From positions 124,001-188,000 of the forward strand of contig JAKAHC010000002.1 of assembly GCA_021815305.1 (NCBI GenBank): a DNA stretch of 64,000 nucleotides, given 5' to 3'. Every line of letters begins with the position of its first letter. The stretch's first letter is position 1. Positions 25,142 to 32,296 of this stretch are shown here, piece by piece. Both the position numbers and the translations under genes were made by a program. Origin of the DNA: Deltaproteobacteria bacterium. GTDB taxonomy: Bacteria; Desulfobacterota; Deferrimicrobia; Deferrimicrobiales; Deferrimicrobiaceae. The notes beneath the pieces were generated by a model. It did not search any database. It had not been told where the DNA came from and worked only from the letters and a program-made list of their open reading frames with translations.

Positions 25142-25171
25142 AAACGGCCCTTCCACCGGGCCGTTTTTTTT
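25142..25171 (+). terminator. Rho-independent terminator after rplQ
   Basis: AAACGGCCC (25142-25150) and GGGCCGTTT (25158-25166) form a nine-pair stem around the loop TTCCACC, and the 3' arm runs into eight T residues (25164-25171). It stands 35 bases after the rplQ stop and just before the fur promoter. It is the only strong intrinsic terminator between rpoC and this point, so it likely ends the whole str-S10-spc-alpha transcript. Confidence 0.92.
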
Positions 25172-25192
25172 GGCCCGGGATTCGCTTCCCGC

Positions 25193-25221
25193 TTGACCGC
25201 CGCGGCTATGGGCGTTACTAT
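25193..25221 (+). promoter_or_regulatory. Sigma-70 promoter of the fur-feoB operon
   Basis: TTGACC (25193-25198) and TACTAT (25216-25221) are spaced by 17 bases, matching five of six and four of six consensus positions. It lies between the rplQ terminator and fur. The -10 end overlaps the Fur-box-like palindrome, so repression by Fur would follow directly from geometry. The predicted transcription start is near 25228. Confidence 0.65.
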
Positions 25222-25236
25222 GAAAGTGAATTTCAT
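25220..25236 (+). promoter_or_regulatory. Candidate Fur operator
   Basis: ATGAAA (25220-25225), GTGAA and TTTCAT (25231-25236) form a perfect six-base inverted repeat. The 15-mer 25221-25235 agrees with the Fur core TGATAATNATTATCA at ten of the fourteen defined positions. It covers the end of the -10 hexamer and the predicted transcription start of the operon encoding Fur itself and the ferrous iron transporter, which is where a Fur repressor site is expected. Confidence 0.6.
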
Positions 25237-25260
25237 GATCAGGAGCGGAACTTCCCCCGA

Positions 25261-25713
25261 TTGGTGGAACGTCTCTTACAGCGGATCGATCGCGAGATCC
25301 TGGCGGCCGGCGGGAAGCGCAGCCGGTGCCGCGCGGTGGTCATGGAGCATTTTTTCCGGGCGGGGCACCACCTCACCGTGGAGGAGCTGACTCGGAACGT
25401 GCGCACTGCGTTCCCCGGGATCGGCGGCGTCACGGTATACCGTACGCTGAAGCTATTGGCGAGGATGGGGTACGCCAAGGAGCTCGACTTCGGAGAAGGC
25501 ACCCGGCGTTACGAAAGCAACCTGTCTTCCCACCACGATCACCTCGTCTGCAGGGAGTGCGGAGCCGTCATCGAGTTTCAGGACCCGCGCATCGAGAGAC
25601 TGCAGGAACTCGTAACGCGCCGGCACGGGTTCCGCCCCGCGGCGCATCGCCTCGAAATCTACGGGTGCTGCAGGGATTGCGCCGCCGGGGGCGGCAGGGC
25701 GGGGAAGCGGTGA
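25261..25713 (+). CDS. fur: Fur-family ferric uptake regulator
   Basis: This is a Fur-family metal-responsive repressor of about 150 residues. The winged helix-turn-helix contains [18 protein letters not shown] and the recognition helix [19 protein letters not shown]. The dimerisation domain has the histidine cluster HHDHLVC and two CxxC pairs, Cys97/Cys100 and Cys137/Cys140, typical structural zinc ligands. The start is uncertain. The frame is open up through the terminator, but the only initiator codons downstream of the promoter are TTG 25261 and GTG 25264, with AGGAG 15 bases or more upstream. The stop overlaps feoB (GTGA), so it probably senses iron and controls its own uptake operon. 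Zur or PerR specificity cannot be excluded from sequence alone. Confidence 0.88.
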   Translation: MVERLLQRIDREILAAGGKRSRCRAVVMEHFFRAGHHLTVEELTRNVRTAFPGIGGVTVYRTLKLLARMGYAKELDFGEGTRRYESNLSSHHDHLVCRECGAVIEFQDPRIERLQELVTRRHGFRPAAHRLEIYGCCRDCAAGGGRAGKR

Positions 25714-27689
25714 ATCCCGCGCCGGCAGTCAAAGCACCCGGGTCCCCGGCCGGTACCGTCATCCTCGTGGGAAACCCCAATGTCGGGAAAAGCGTGGTGT
25801 TCGGCGCGCTCACCGGACGGTATGTGAACGTTTCGAATTACCCCGGGACGACCGTGGAGATCGCCCGCGGGGAGGCGCGGGACCGCGGACATGTCTACGA
25901 GGTGATCGACACTCCCGGAGTCTATTCTCTTCTCCCGATGTCCGAGGACGAGCGCGTCACCCGGGACATCCTCATGAGGGAAGAGGGGGCCCGGGTCCTC
26001 CACGTGTGCGATGCGAAGAACATGCGACGGTCCCTCATGATCACGCTTCAACTCGCGGAGATGGAGGTCCACTTCGCGATCGCCGTCAACATGGCCGACG
26101 AAGCCCGCGAACAGGGTGTGATGCCGAGGCTGGATTCCCTCGAGGGGATACTGGGTGTCCCCGCCGTTCCGACGGTGGCGGTCCGGAAGAAGGGGACCGA
26201 CCGGCTTCTCTCCCTGTTGGACCGCCTCCCGGTTTCCACCGTCCGCCTCCATTACGGGGAGAACATCGAGGCGGCCGCTGCGGGGATGGAGCGCCTGCTC
26301 CCCGCAAGGACTCCCGTCGGGAAAAGGGCGCTGGCCCTCATGCTCCTGTGCGGAGATGACTCCCTGACTCCGTGGATCGCGGAGAACGTGCCCCCGGCGC
26401 GGATCCGGGAAATGAACGACCTGCGGAACCGTCTGGCCGAGGAGACGCGGGGAGAGATCGCCTACAGGGTGAACCAAACCCGTCTTGCCTGGATCGATCG
26501 CCTCCTGGCGGAGATGGGGGTCGAACCGTCCGCCCCGGCCGGAAGGGACTACGCGCAGGCATTCGGCCGGTACGCCATGGATCCCGTATACGGCATCCCC
26601 ATTCTTCTCTTCGTCCTCTTTCTCGCGTACGAATTCGTAGGGGTGTTCGGCGCCGGATTCCTGGTCGACCTGCTGCAGAGGAAGCTCTTCAACGAGTGGG
26701 TCGTCCCGGCGGTCGCCTGGGGCGCCGACCGGGCGATTCCCTGGCGCATTGCGCGGGACTTCCTGGTGGGCCCTTACGGCATGGTCTCCATGGCGCTGTC
26801 GTACGCGGTTGCGATCGTCCTGCCGATCGTCGGCACGTTTTTCCTCGGGTTCGGAATCCTGGAGGATTCGGGGTATCTCCCGCGGCTCGCCGTGATGGTG
26901 GACCGCATCTTCAAGAAGATCGGATGCAACGGGAAAGCGGTCCTCCCGATGGTCCTGGGTCTGGGATGCGACACGATGGCGACCCTGACCACGAGGATCC
27001 TCGACACGCGGAAGGAGCGCGTGATCGTCACGCTGCTTCTCGCGCTGGGGATCCCGTGCTCCGCGCAGCTGGGGGTCATCCTGGGGATGCTTGCCTCCAT
27101 CGGGGCGGCGGCCACGGTCACCTGGCTTCTCCTCATGGTGGGCATCATCTTCCTGGTGGGGTACCTCGCGGCGAAAGTGATTCCCGGGGAGTCCTCCGAT
27201 TTCATCATGGAGATCCCCCCCATCCGCTGGCCCCAGTTCGGCAATCTCGCCGTCAAGACGATGGCACGCATCGAGTGGTACCTGCGCGAGGCCGTCCCCC
27301 TGTTCCTCCTGGGGACCTTCATCCTGTTTGCCGCGGACCGGTTGGGATGGCTCCTGTGGCTCCAGCGCGCGGGCTCCCCGCTCGTGGTGAAGATGCTGGA
27401 CCTTCCCCCCAAGACCACGGAGGCGTTCCTGATCGGTTTTCTCCGGCGGGATTACGGAGCCGCCGGGCTCTACAGCATGGCGAAGGCCGGCATGCTTACG
27501 CACCTCCAGGTCCTGGTAAGCCTGGTCACCATCACCCTTTTCATCCCTTGCCTCGCCAACCTTCTCGTGATCATCAAGGAGCACGGCGGCAAGGTGGCCG
27601 CGGGGATGGCCCTTTTCATCTTTCCCTTCGCCCTCCTCGTAGGCGCCGCGCTTTCCGCCGCCGCCCGCCGGTTGGGGATCCACTTTTAA
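25710..27689 (+). CDS. feoB: Ferrous iron transporter FeoB
   Basis: FeoB (659 residues) imports Fe(II) across the inner membrane. The N-terminal G domain has G1 GNPNVGKS (21-28), the switch I NYPGTT (43-48), G3 DTPG (67-70) and G4 NMAD (127-130). The membrane half, from about residue 290, has two Gate-type regions, with LGLGCDTMATLTTRIL and GIPCSAQLGVILGMLAS as the conserved core including the cysteine. It is shorter than the E. coli protein and has a compact linker. GTG at 25710 overlaps the fur stop. The conserved small partners downstream are a Cys-rich protein and FeoA, the latter fused to a regulator. Confidence 0.96.
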   Translation: MNPAPAVKAPGSPAGTVILVGNPNVGKSVVFGALTGRYVNVSNYPGTTVEIARGEARDRGHVYEVIDTPGVYSLLPMSEDERVTRDILMREEGARVLHVCDAKNMRRSLMITLQLAEMEVHFAIAVNMADEAREQGVMPRLDSLEGILGVPAVPTVAVRKKGTDRLLSLLDRLPVSTVRLHYGENIEAAAAGMERLLPARTPVGKRALALMLLCGDDSLTPWIAENVPPARIREMNDLRNRLAEETRGEIAYRVNQTRLAWIDRLLAEMGVEPSAPAGRDYAQAFGRYAMDPVYGIPILLFVLFLAYEFVGVFGAGFLVDLLQRKLFNEWVVPAVAWGADRAIPWRIARDFLVGPYGMVSMALSYAVAIVLPIVGTFFLGFGILEDSGYLPRLAVMVDRIFKKIGCNGKAVLPMVLGLGCDTMATLTTRILDTRKERVIVTLLLALGIPCSAQLGVILGMLASIGAAATVTWLLLMVGIIFLVGYLAAKVIPGESSDFIMEIPPIRWPQFGNLAVKTMARIEWYLREAVPLFLLGTFILFAADRLGWLLWLQRAGSPLVVKMLDLPPKTTEAFLIGFLRRDYGAAGLYSMAKAGMLTHLQVLVSLVTITLFIPCLANLLVIIKEHGGKVAAGMALFIFPFALLVGAALSAAARRLGIHF

Positions 27690-27708
27690 GGGGCAAGGAG
27701 GGAATCCC

Positions 27709-27897
27709 TTGAAGATCCGGTGCCCGCTGTGCCAGTACGAAATCGATCCCTCGGACGCCGGTTGCCGAACCGGCTGCCCGATGGGGAAGAGCTGCACTCT
27801 TGTCTGCTGCCCAAGATGCCGGTACTCTTTTCCCATGCCGGAGTCCAAGGTGGTCAACTTTCTGAGATCCCTTCTTCCGAGAGGAAACAGGAAATGA
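27709..27897 (+). CDS. Small cysteine-rich protein of the feo operon
   Basis: This 62-residue protein has eight cysteines: Cys5 and Cys8 in a CPLC pair, Cys19, Cys23, Cys29, Cys33, Cys34 and Cys37, so half a dozen or more possible metal ligands in the first 37 residues. The rest is basic and amphipathic. There is no membrane segment or signal peptide. TTG at 27709 follows the strong site AAGGAGGG, and the stop overlaps the next ATG by four bases, which argues that it is translated. Position between feoB and a DtxR-FeoA regulator suggests iron binding, delivery to FeoB or metal sensing. I do not recognise a named family; a zinc-ribbon fold is the alternative. Confidence 0.75.
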   Translation: MKIRCPLCQYEIDPSDAGCRTGCPMGKSCTLVCCPRCRYSFPMPESKVVNFLRSLLPRGNRK

Positions 27898-28541
27898 CGG
27901 AACACGGGCAGGACGAGATCCTCGAGCTCCTTTGGACTCTTTGGGAAGACGGAAAATCGAAGCGGGAGGAGCTGCTGCGCGCGACGGCGGAAGACCGCCC
28001 CGAGGTTCTCCTGGACGAACTCCTCGCATCGGGCCACGCCGATGCGTCCGGGGATGACATCCGCCTCACAAGAAGCGGAGAGGAACGCGCCCGCGGGATC
28101 ATCCGCCGCCACCGGCTGGCGGAAGTGCTGTTCCACAACCTGTTCGACCTCGACAATGTGCAGCTGGAAAGCAGCGCGTGCCAGTTCGAGCACATCCTGT
28201 CGGAGCCGGTCGTGGAGAGCGTTTGCACGTTCCTCGGGCACCCCCCGGTCTGCCCGCATGGACGGAAGATCCCGAGGGGAGAATGCTGCGACCGGATCCG
28301 CACGGAGATCCAGCCCCTGGTCATGCGCCTGTCCGACGCCACTCTGGGGGCAACGGTGCGGATCGTGTTCATCACACCCAAGTCCCGGACGCGCCTGGAA
28401 AAGCTGTCCGCCCTCGGGATCGTCCCCGGAAGCAGGCTCCGCCTCCTGCAGCGGAACCCGTCCTACGTTCTCCAGATCGGGCAGACCACGATCGCCGTGG
28501 ACAAGGACATCACGGATGAGATATTCGTCAAGCATACGTAG
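27894..28541 (+). CDS. DtxR-family metal regulator with C-terminal FeoA domain
   Basis: This 215-residue protein fuses a DtxR/IdeR/MntR-type repressor to a FeoA domain. The winged helix (about 8-70) is followed by a dimerisation domain with the metal-ligand pattern ACQFEH (Cys96, Glu99, His100) and HPPVCPHGRKIP (His116 to about 127). Residues about 147-213 form the SH3-like FeoA domain, LGIVPGSRLRLLQRNP then the final DITDEIFVKH. FeoA normally supports FeoB, so here the partner is covalently linked to a regulator. It overlaps the Cys-rich gene by four bases and the next gene by 26. It likely senses Fe(II) or Mn(II); which is not decidable here. Confidence 0.88.
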   Translation: MTEHGQDEILELLWTLWEDGKSKREELLRATAEDRPEVLLDELLASGHADASGDDIRLTRSGEERARGIIRRHRLAEVLFHNLFDLDNVQLESSACQFEHILSEPVVESVCTFLGHPPVCPHGRKIPRGECCDRIRTEIQPLVMRLSDATLGATVRIVFITPKSRTRLEKLSALGIVPGSRLRLLQRNPSYVLQIGQTTIAVDKDITDEIFVKHT

Positions 28542-29772
28542 CGGGGTCGCCCTCCTCCTTTGCGCCGTACTGCCGTGGCAATGGTTCTTCCCGGGGATCA
28601 GCGGAGCGGGCGGGGGTCCTCCGGAGGACGTTCTCCTTCTGAAATACGCGGCCCCGGACATCCCCGAGGCGGCGGGCCGGGAAATCCTTGCCCCGATCCA
28701 GGGATGGATGGAGAAAGAGTTGTCCGTGCGATTCGTTTCCACGCCTTCGGAACAACCGGTTTCCGCCGAAGGCCGCACGCCGTACCCTCTTCCGGAAGAC
28801 GATACCCTGCGGCGGATCTCGGAGGGGATATCCGATGCGGCCCGCAGGATGGAGATGGTGGAGTACGCGGAGGCGCTCCTGCTTCTCGACGAGGCGGAGC
28901 GGGACGCCCGCGCCTGCCGCTTCACGGAGGCGACGAGGCCTCTGCTGGCCGAGATCTTCCTGCGGAAGGGGATCCTCGACCTTTGGAAGGGAAACCTTTC
29001 GGGAGCGGAAGACCACTTCTCCCGGTCAAGGGCTCTGCGGCCCGGGTTTACCCCGGATCCCGCCCTGTTTTCCCCGCAGTTCCTGACCGTCTGGGATGCG
29101 GCGCGAAGCCGACCGGCGCCCGAAGCCGAACTTCTGGTGCAATCCCTGCCGCCCGGTGCCGGGATCTCCGTCGACGGAGAGCGCAGGGGCGTGACGCCCG
29201 CCAGGATCCATCCAGGGAAACCCGGTCCTGTGACGCTGCGCCTGTCGCTTGACGGATACAGGGACGCGGAAATCACGGGCCAATGGCTGCCCGGAGACAA
29301 GGAGATCCTTTCCTTCACGTTGCAGGGCGACCGCATCGCACGGCTGGGAACCCTCCTCTCCGGGGCAAGCCGGGAGAAAGGGGAAGGTTCCGGGGGCCTG
29401 CTGCGGGAGATCGTAAACGGCTCTGGCGCCAAGCGCGTCGCGATCGTCGCCATCGAAAAGCGGGCCGGAGGGGAAGGGTACGTCGCGAGAATTTACACGG
29501 CCGGACCGGGAAGCGGTGATCTGGCGATGCTCGGGGAAACGGAAATTCCGCCGGGAGACGCGGGGGCCAGGGCGGCGGGCCGCTTTGCGGCGGGGAAACT
29601 CCTCGCGGCGGGATGGCCGAAAACGGAGGGGCGGGAGGCTGCCGGGAGGCCGTGGTACAATTCATGGTGGTTCTGGGCCGCAGTGATCGCCACCGCGGGG
29701 ATTGCCGCGGTGGCCGCAGGAGGCGGCGGTTCCAGCAGTCCGTCCGGAAGCACCGTGGCGGTGAATTTCTGA
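28516..29772 (+). CDS. PEGA-domain envelope protein, exported and probably membrane-anchored
   Basis: This 418-residue protein begins MRYSSSIRSGVALLLCAVLP, a signal peptide or anchor. Residues about 90-190 look like helical TPR-like repeats with many Ala and Leu. A PEGA domain at about 204-270 contains QSLPPGAGISVDGERRGVTP and LDGYRD. The C-terminus is a tail anchor: WWFWAAVIATAGIAAVAAG followed by a Gly/Ser-rich stretch ending AVNF. The ATG at 28516 overlaps the upstream regulator by 26 bases and is preceded by AAGGACATCACGG. PEGA proteins are common in the envelope of Geobacter-like bacteria and their functions are mostly unknown. A start at GTG downstream would remove the signal peptide, so I prefer 28516. 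Confidence 0.7.
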   Translation: MRYSSSIRSGVALLLCAVLPWQWFFPGISGAGGGPPEDVLLLKYAAPDIPEAAGREILAPIQGWMEKELSVRFVSTPSEQPVSAEGRTPYPLPEDDTLRRISEGISDAARRMEMVEYAEALLLLDEAERDARACRFTEATRPLLAEIFLRKGILDLWKGNLSGAEDHFSRSRALRPGFTPDPALFSPQFLTVWDAARSRPAPEAELLVQSLPPGAGISVDGERRGVTPARIHPGKPGPVTLRLSLDGYRDAEITGQWLPGDKEILSFTLQGDRIARLGTLLSGASREKGEGSGGLLREIVNGSGAKRVAIVAIEKRAGGEGYVARIYTAGPGSGDLAMLGETEIPPGDAGARAAGRFAAGKLLAAGWPKTEGREAAGRPWYNSWWFWAAVIATAGIAAVAAGGGGSSSPSGSTVAVNF

Positions 29773-29801
29773 CCATCGGGATGGCGCCGGGGAAAAGGGA
29801 G

Positions 29802-30149
29802 ATGGTCGCGAAGGAAACATACCCGCGGAGGCACCGCCTTCCGCTCCTGATCGGCGTTGCGCTGGTGGCCGTGGCGGTCCTGATCTCGCTGTTCCGGGAC
29901 ATGGGCGTGGTCGGAACCTGGAAGCTCCGGAACACGGAGCGGCAGCTCCGCGCCGAAGTCGAAAAGCTCCGGCAGGAGAACGCCCTTCTGAAACGCAAGG
30001 TGGAAGATCTGCGAAGCAACCCGGCGGCCATCGAGGAAGAGGCCAGAAGGATCGGGCTGATCAAGGACAAGGAAAAAGTGATCGTCGTCCCCCCCCAGCG
30101 GAATGCCGGACCCCAGCCCTCGGCAAAACCCGACGCGCATCACCCGTAG
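29802..30149 (+). CDS. FtsB/DivIC-like septum formation initiator protein
   Basis: This 115-residue protein has a short cytosolic N-terminus, one membrane helix (about residues 13-31, LPLLIGVALVAVAVLISLF) and a periplasmic coiled coil with the Leu/Lys/Glu heptads TERQLRAEVEKLRQENALLK. It then has AIEEEARRIGLIKDKEKVIV, the motif typical of DivIC/FtsB. It would join the FtsQ-FtsL-FtsB divisome complex. I chose ATG 29802 because GGAAAAGGGAG stands just before it; ATG 29781 would add seven residues without a site. The C-terminal 20 residues are Pro-rich and overlap the next gene's start. Confidence 0.8.
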   Translation: MVAKETYPRRHRLPLLIGVALVAVAVLISLFRDMGVVGTWKLRNTERQLRAEVEKLRQENALLKRKVEDLRSNPAAIEEEARRIGLIKDKEKVIVVPPQRNAGPQPSAKPDAHHP

Positions 30150-32235
30150 GGATTGGCCGGGGATCCTCGCCCCGCCATACCTGCTCTTCCTGCTTTTCTT
30201 CCAAAGCCGGGCCGGGCGCGTCCCTTTCCTTTTCCTGGCCGGCCTCGGTTTTCTCGCGTTCGCGTGCGCCCTGGGATCCTACCTCCTCGCGCGTCGCGAT
30301 TCCGACATCCTCCCGCGTCGCGGGTTCCTGATGGTCTGGGGCGGCGTCGCCGCCATGGAACTCCACGCGTTCGTCCCGTCCGTGGGCAGGAGCCGCGCCG
30401 TTCCCGCGGCGTTGTTCTTCGGGATCGGCTACGCTCTCCCCGCGATCTGCTCGGTCCCGCTCATCCTCGGCACCGGCGCGTGGCTCGTGGCGATCACGCG
30501 GCCCGCAGGCTGGTTCGCGGAGGAGGTATATTCCGTAGCGGCGATGGCGATGCTCGCGGGAGGAGCGGGAATCGCCGTCCGGAGAGGAATCCGGCGAAAA
30601 CCCCGGGAGGGGGACGGGATGCGGGACGCGATCCGACGAAGCCGCTCCATGATCCTTCCGTGGGAGGAGCCGAACCCCGGCGGGAAGCGGTCCTCCGGAG
30701 ACGCCACCCAGGACTCCATCCTGCTCCGCCGGGATCAGGAATTGAAGGAAGGTGTGCTGAGAGCGCTGGAATCGCTGCCTCCGCTGATCAACGCGGCGCA
30801 CGTCGGATACCTCGCTTCCCCCGGGACGCCGGGGAAGGCCGCGCACGAGGGGTTTCTCGTAAGCCGGGGCGAAAAGAACCCACGGGAATTTTCCGTACCC
30901 GACACGTATGTGCCGGTCAGGGAAACCGCCGTCTTCGTTCGCCCGTTTTTCGAAGACGGCCCCGAGGCGGGGAGATATGCCCCGTGGGGGAAAGTATCCG
31001 GAACCCTTCCCACGGGGATCGCCGCGGTCCCTGTGTTCCGGGAAGGGGTCGTGGAGGGGGCGATCCTCGCCATCCGCGAGGAGGAAGGGCCGTGGAGGGA
31101 ACCCGTTCTCCCCCTCCTGGAGCTGACCGCGTACTTCGTCGGAAGGGAAATCGAGCGGGTGCGGACGCTTCACCGGGAAGAGCGATATCTCCTCCGGGAG
31201 GATTGGTACCACCAGATGGTCCGGAACATGGCGCAGGTAGGGACGGACGATAACCGCGACGCGGACGGACCTCTGCCGACGCGGCGGGAGAGGGTTTACG
31301 CGGAAGCGGTGGCGCAGGTGCGGCGGCAGGTGGGTGCGGACCGCGTGCTGCTGGTCGGTTCGAGCGACGACGGACAGAAGGGGTGGATCACCTGGGAGGA
31401 GACGGAGGAGGGAACCCGCAGGTCCGATCGGGCGGAACTTCTGGGGGGTTCATACGTGGGGTGGGTGATCCGCACCGGGACGCAGCGCATCTTCACCGGG
31501 ACGCAGGGCCCTCCTCGGAGCCAGGGGGTGCTGCCTCCCGCCTGGGAACGCTCCGGGGAAACCTCCCATCTCGTCCTCCCCGTGTCGGGAAGCGGAGGAT
31601 TCCGGGGCGCGGTGGTATGCGTCTCCGGTGGCGAGCGGCGGTTCCTGCGACAGCACGCGGAGGTCGTCCGGGACATCACGGAAGTGATGCAGATGGGACT
31701 CTCCCACGCCGGGCACCTCGAAACGCTCGCGCGGAAAGCCTCAACGGACGGACTTACGGGGCTGTTGAACCGGAGGGCCTTCCTCGAAAAGCTCTCCGAG
31801 GAACTGACGCGGTTGGACGGACGCCATCCGTGTGCCGTGGTCATGCTGGACGTGGACCATTTCAAGCGGATCAACGACTCGTACGGGCATCCTTTCGGCG
31901 ACGAGGTCCTGCGGAAGATCGCCGGTGTTCTGGGAAAGGCGGTACGAAGAGGAGACGCGGCGGGACGGTACGGGGGCGAGGAATTCGTGCTGTACCTCCA
32001 TATGGCGGACCCCTCCTATGCAGGGGAAGCCGCGGAGCGGTTCCGCCGGATGATCCGGCAGATCCGATTCCTGCACCAGGGGCACGAAGTCGTCGTAACG
32101 GCTTCCCTGGGCGCGGCATGCGCGCCGCTGCATGGCAATACCGCCGAGGAACTCATAAAGCGGGCCGACGAGGCGCTCTATCTTTCCAAGCAGGGAGGCA
32201 GGGACCGGGTGACGGTCTGGTCAGCCACGCGTTGA
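30103..32235 (+). CDS. Membrane GAF-GGDEF diguanylate cyclase
   Basis: This 710-residue protein has four or five hydrophobic segments in residues about 20-165, two GAF-like segments in about 210-370 and 400-540, and a C-terminal GGDEF domain. The active site reads RYGGEEFVLYL, Gly624 to Phe628, and RxxD (RRGD) lies five residues upstream, so it should make cyclic di-GMP and be product-inhibited at its I-site. TDGLTGLLNRRAF and LDVDHFKRINDSYGHPFGDE are also present. ATG 30103 lies inside the last 47 bases of the division gene and its ribosome-binding site is weak, so coupling is likely. The ligand of the sensory part is unknown. Confidence 0.88.
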   Translation: MPDPSPRQNPTRITRRDWPGILAPPYLLFLLFFQSRAGRVPFLFLAGLGFLAFACALGSYLLARRDSDILPRRGFLMVWGGVAAMELHAFVPSVGRSRAVPAALFFGIGYALPAICSVPLILGTGAWLVAITRPAGWFAEEVYSVAAMAMLAGGAGIAVRRGIRRKPREGDGMRDAIRRSRSMILPWEEPNPGGKRSSGDATQDSILLRRDQELKEGVLRALESLPPLINAAHVGYLASPGTPGKAAHEGFLVSRGEKNPREFSVPDTYVPVRETAVFVRPFFEDGPEAGRYAPWGKVSGTLPTGIAAVPVFREGVVEGAILAIREEEGPWREPVLPLLELTAYFVGREIERVRTLHREERYLLREDWYHQMVRNMAQVGTDDNRDADGPLPTRRERVYAEAVAQVRRQVGADRVLLVGSSDDGQKGWITWEETEEGTRRSDRAELLGGSYVGWVIRTGTQRIFTGTQGPPRSQGVLPPAWERSGETSHLVLPVSGSGGFRGAVVCVSGGERRFLRQHAEVVRDITEVMQMGLSHAGHLETLARKASTDGLTGLLNRRAFLEKLSEELTRLDGRHPCAVVMLDVDHFKRINDSYGHPFGDEVLRKIAGVLGKAVRRGDAAGRYGGEEFVLYLHMADPSYAGEAAERFRRMIRQIRFLHQGHEVVVTASLGAACAPLHGNTAEELIKRADEALYLSKQGGRDRVTVWSATR

Positions 32236-32260
32236 CGCCTCCGGTGCGTAGGGATAAACT
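32232..32260 (+). promoter_or_regulatory. Sigma-70 promoter upstream of argS
   Basis: TTGACG (32232-32237) and TAAACT (32255-32260) are 17 bases apart, five of six and four of six matches. The -35 overlaps the stop codon of the diguanylate cyclase gene. The region is AT-richer than its surroundings. It would start the transcript of argS, the SPOR gene and probably the trp genes. Confidence 0.55.
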
Positions 32261-32296
32261 AACCACTTTATTACCGATTTCCCTTCGAGGCTCCGA

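Noticed and set aside
25120-25260. Longer Fur protein starting upstream at 25120
   Set aside because: The extra residues would lie across the terminator, promoter and Fur box, and have no Fur similarity.
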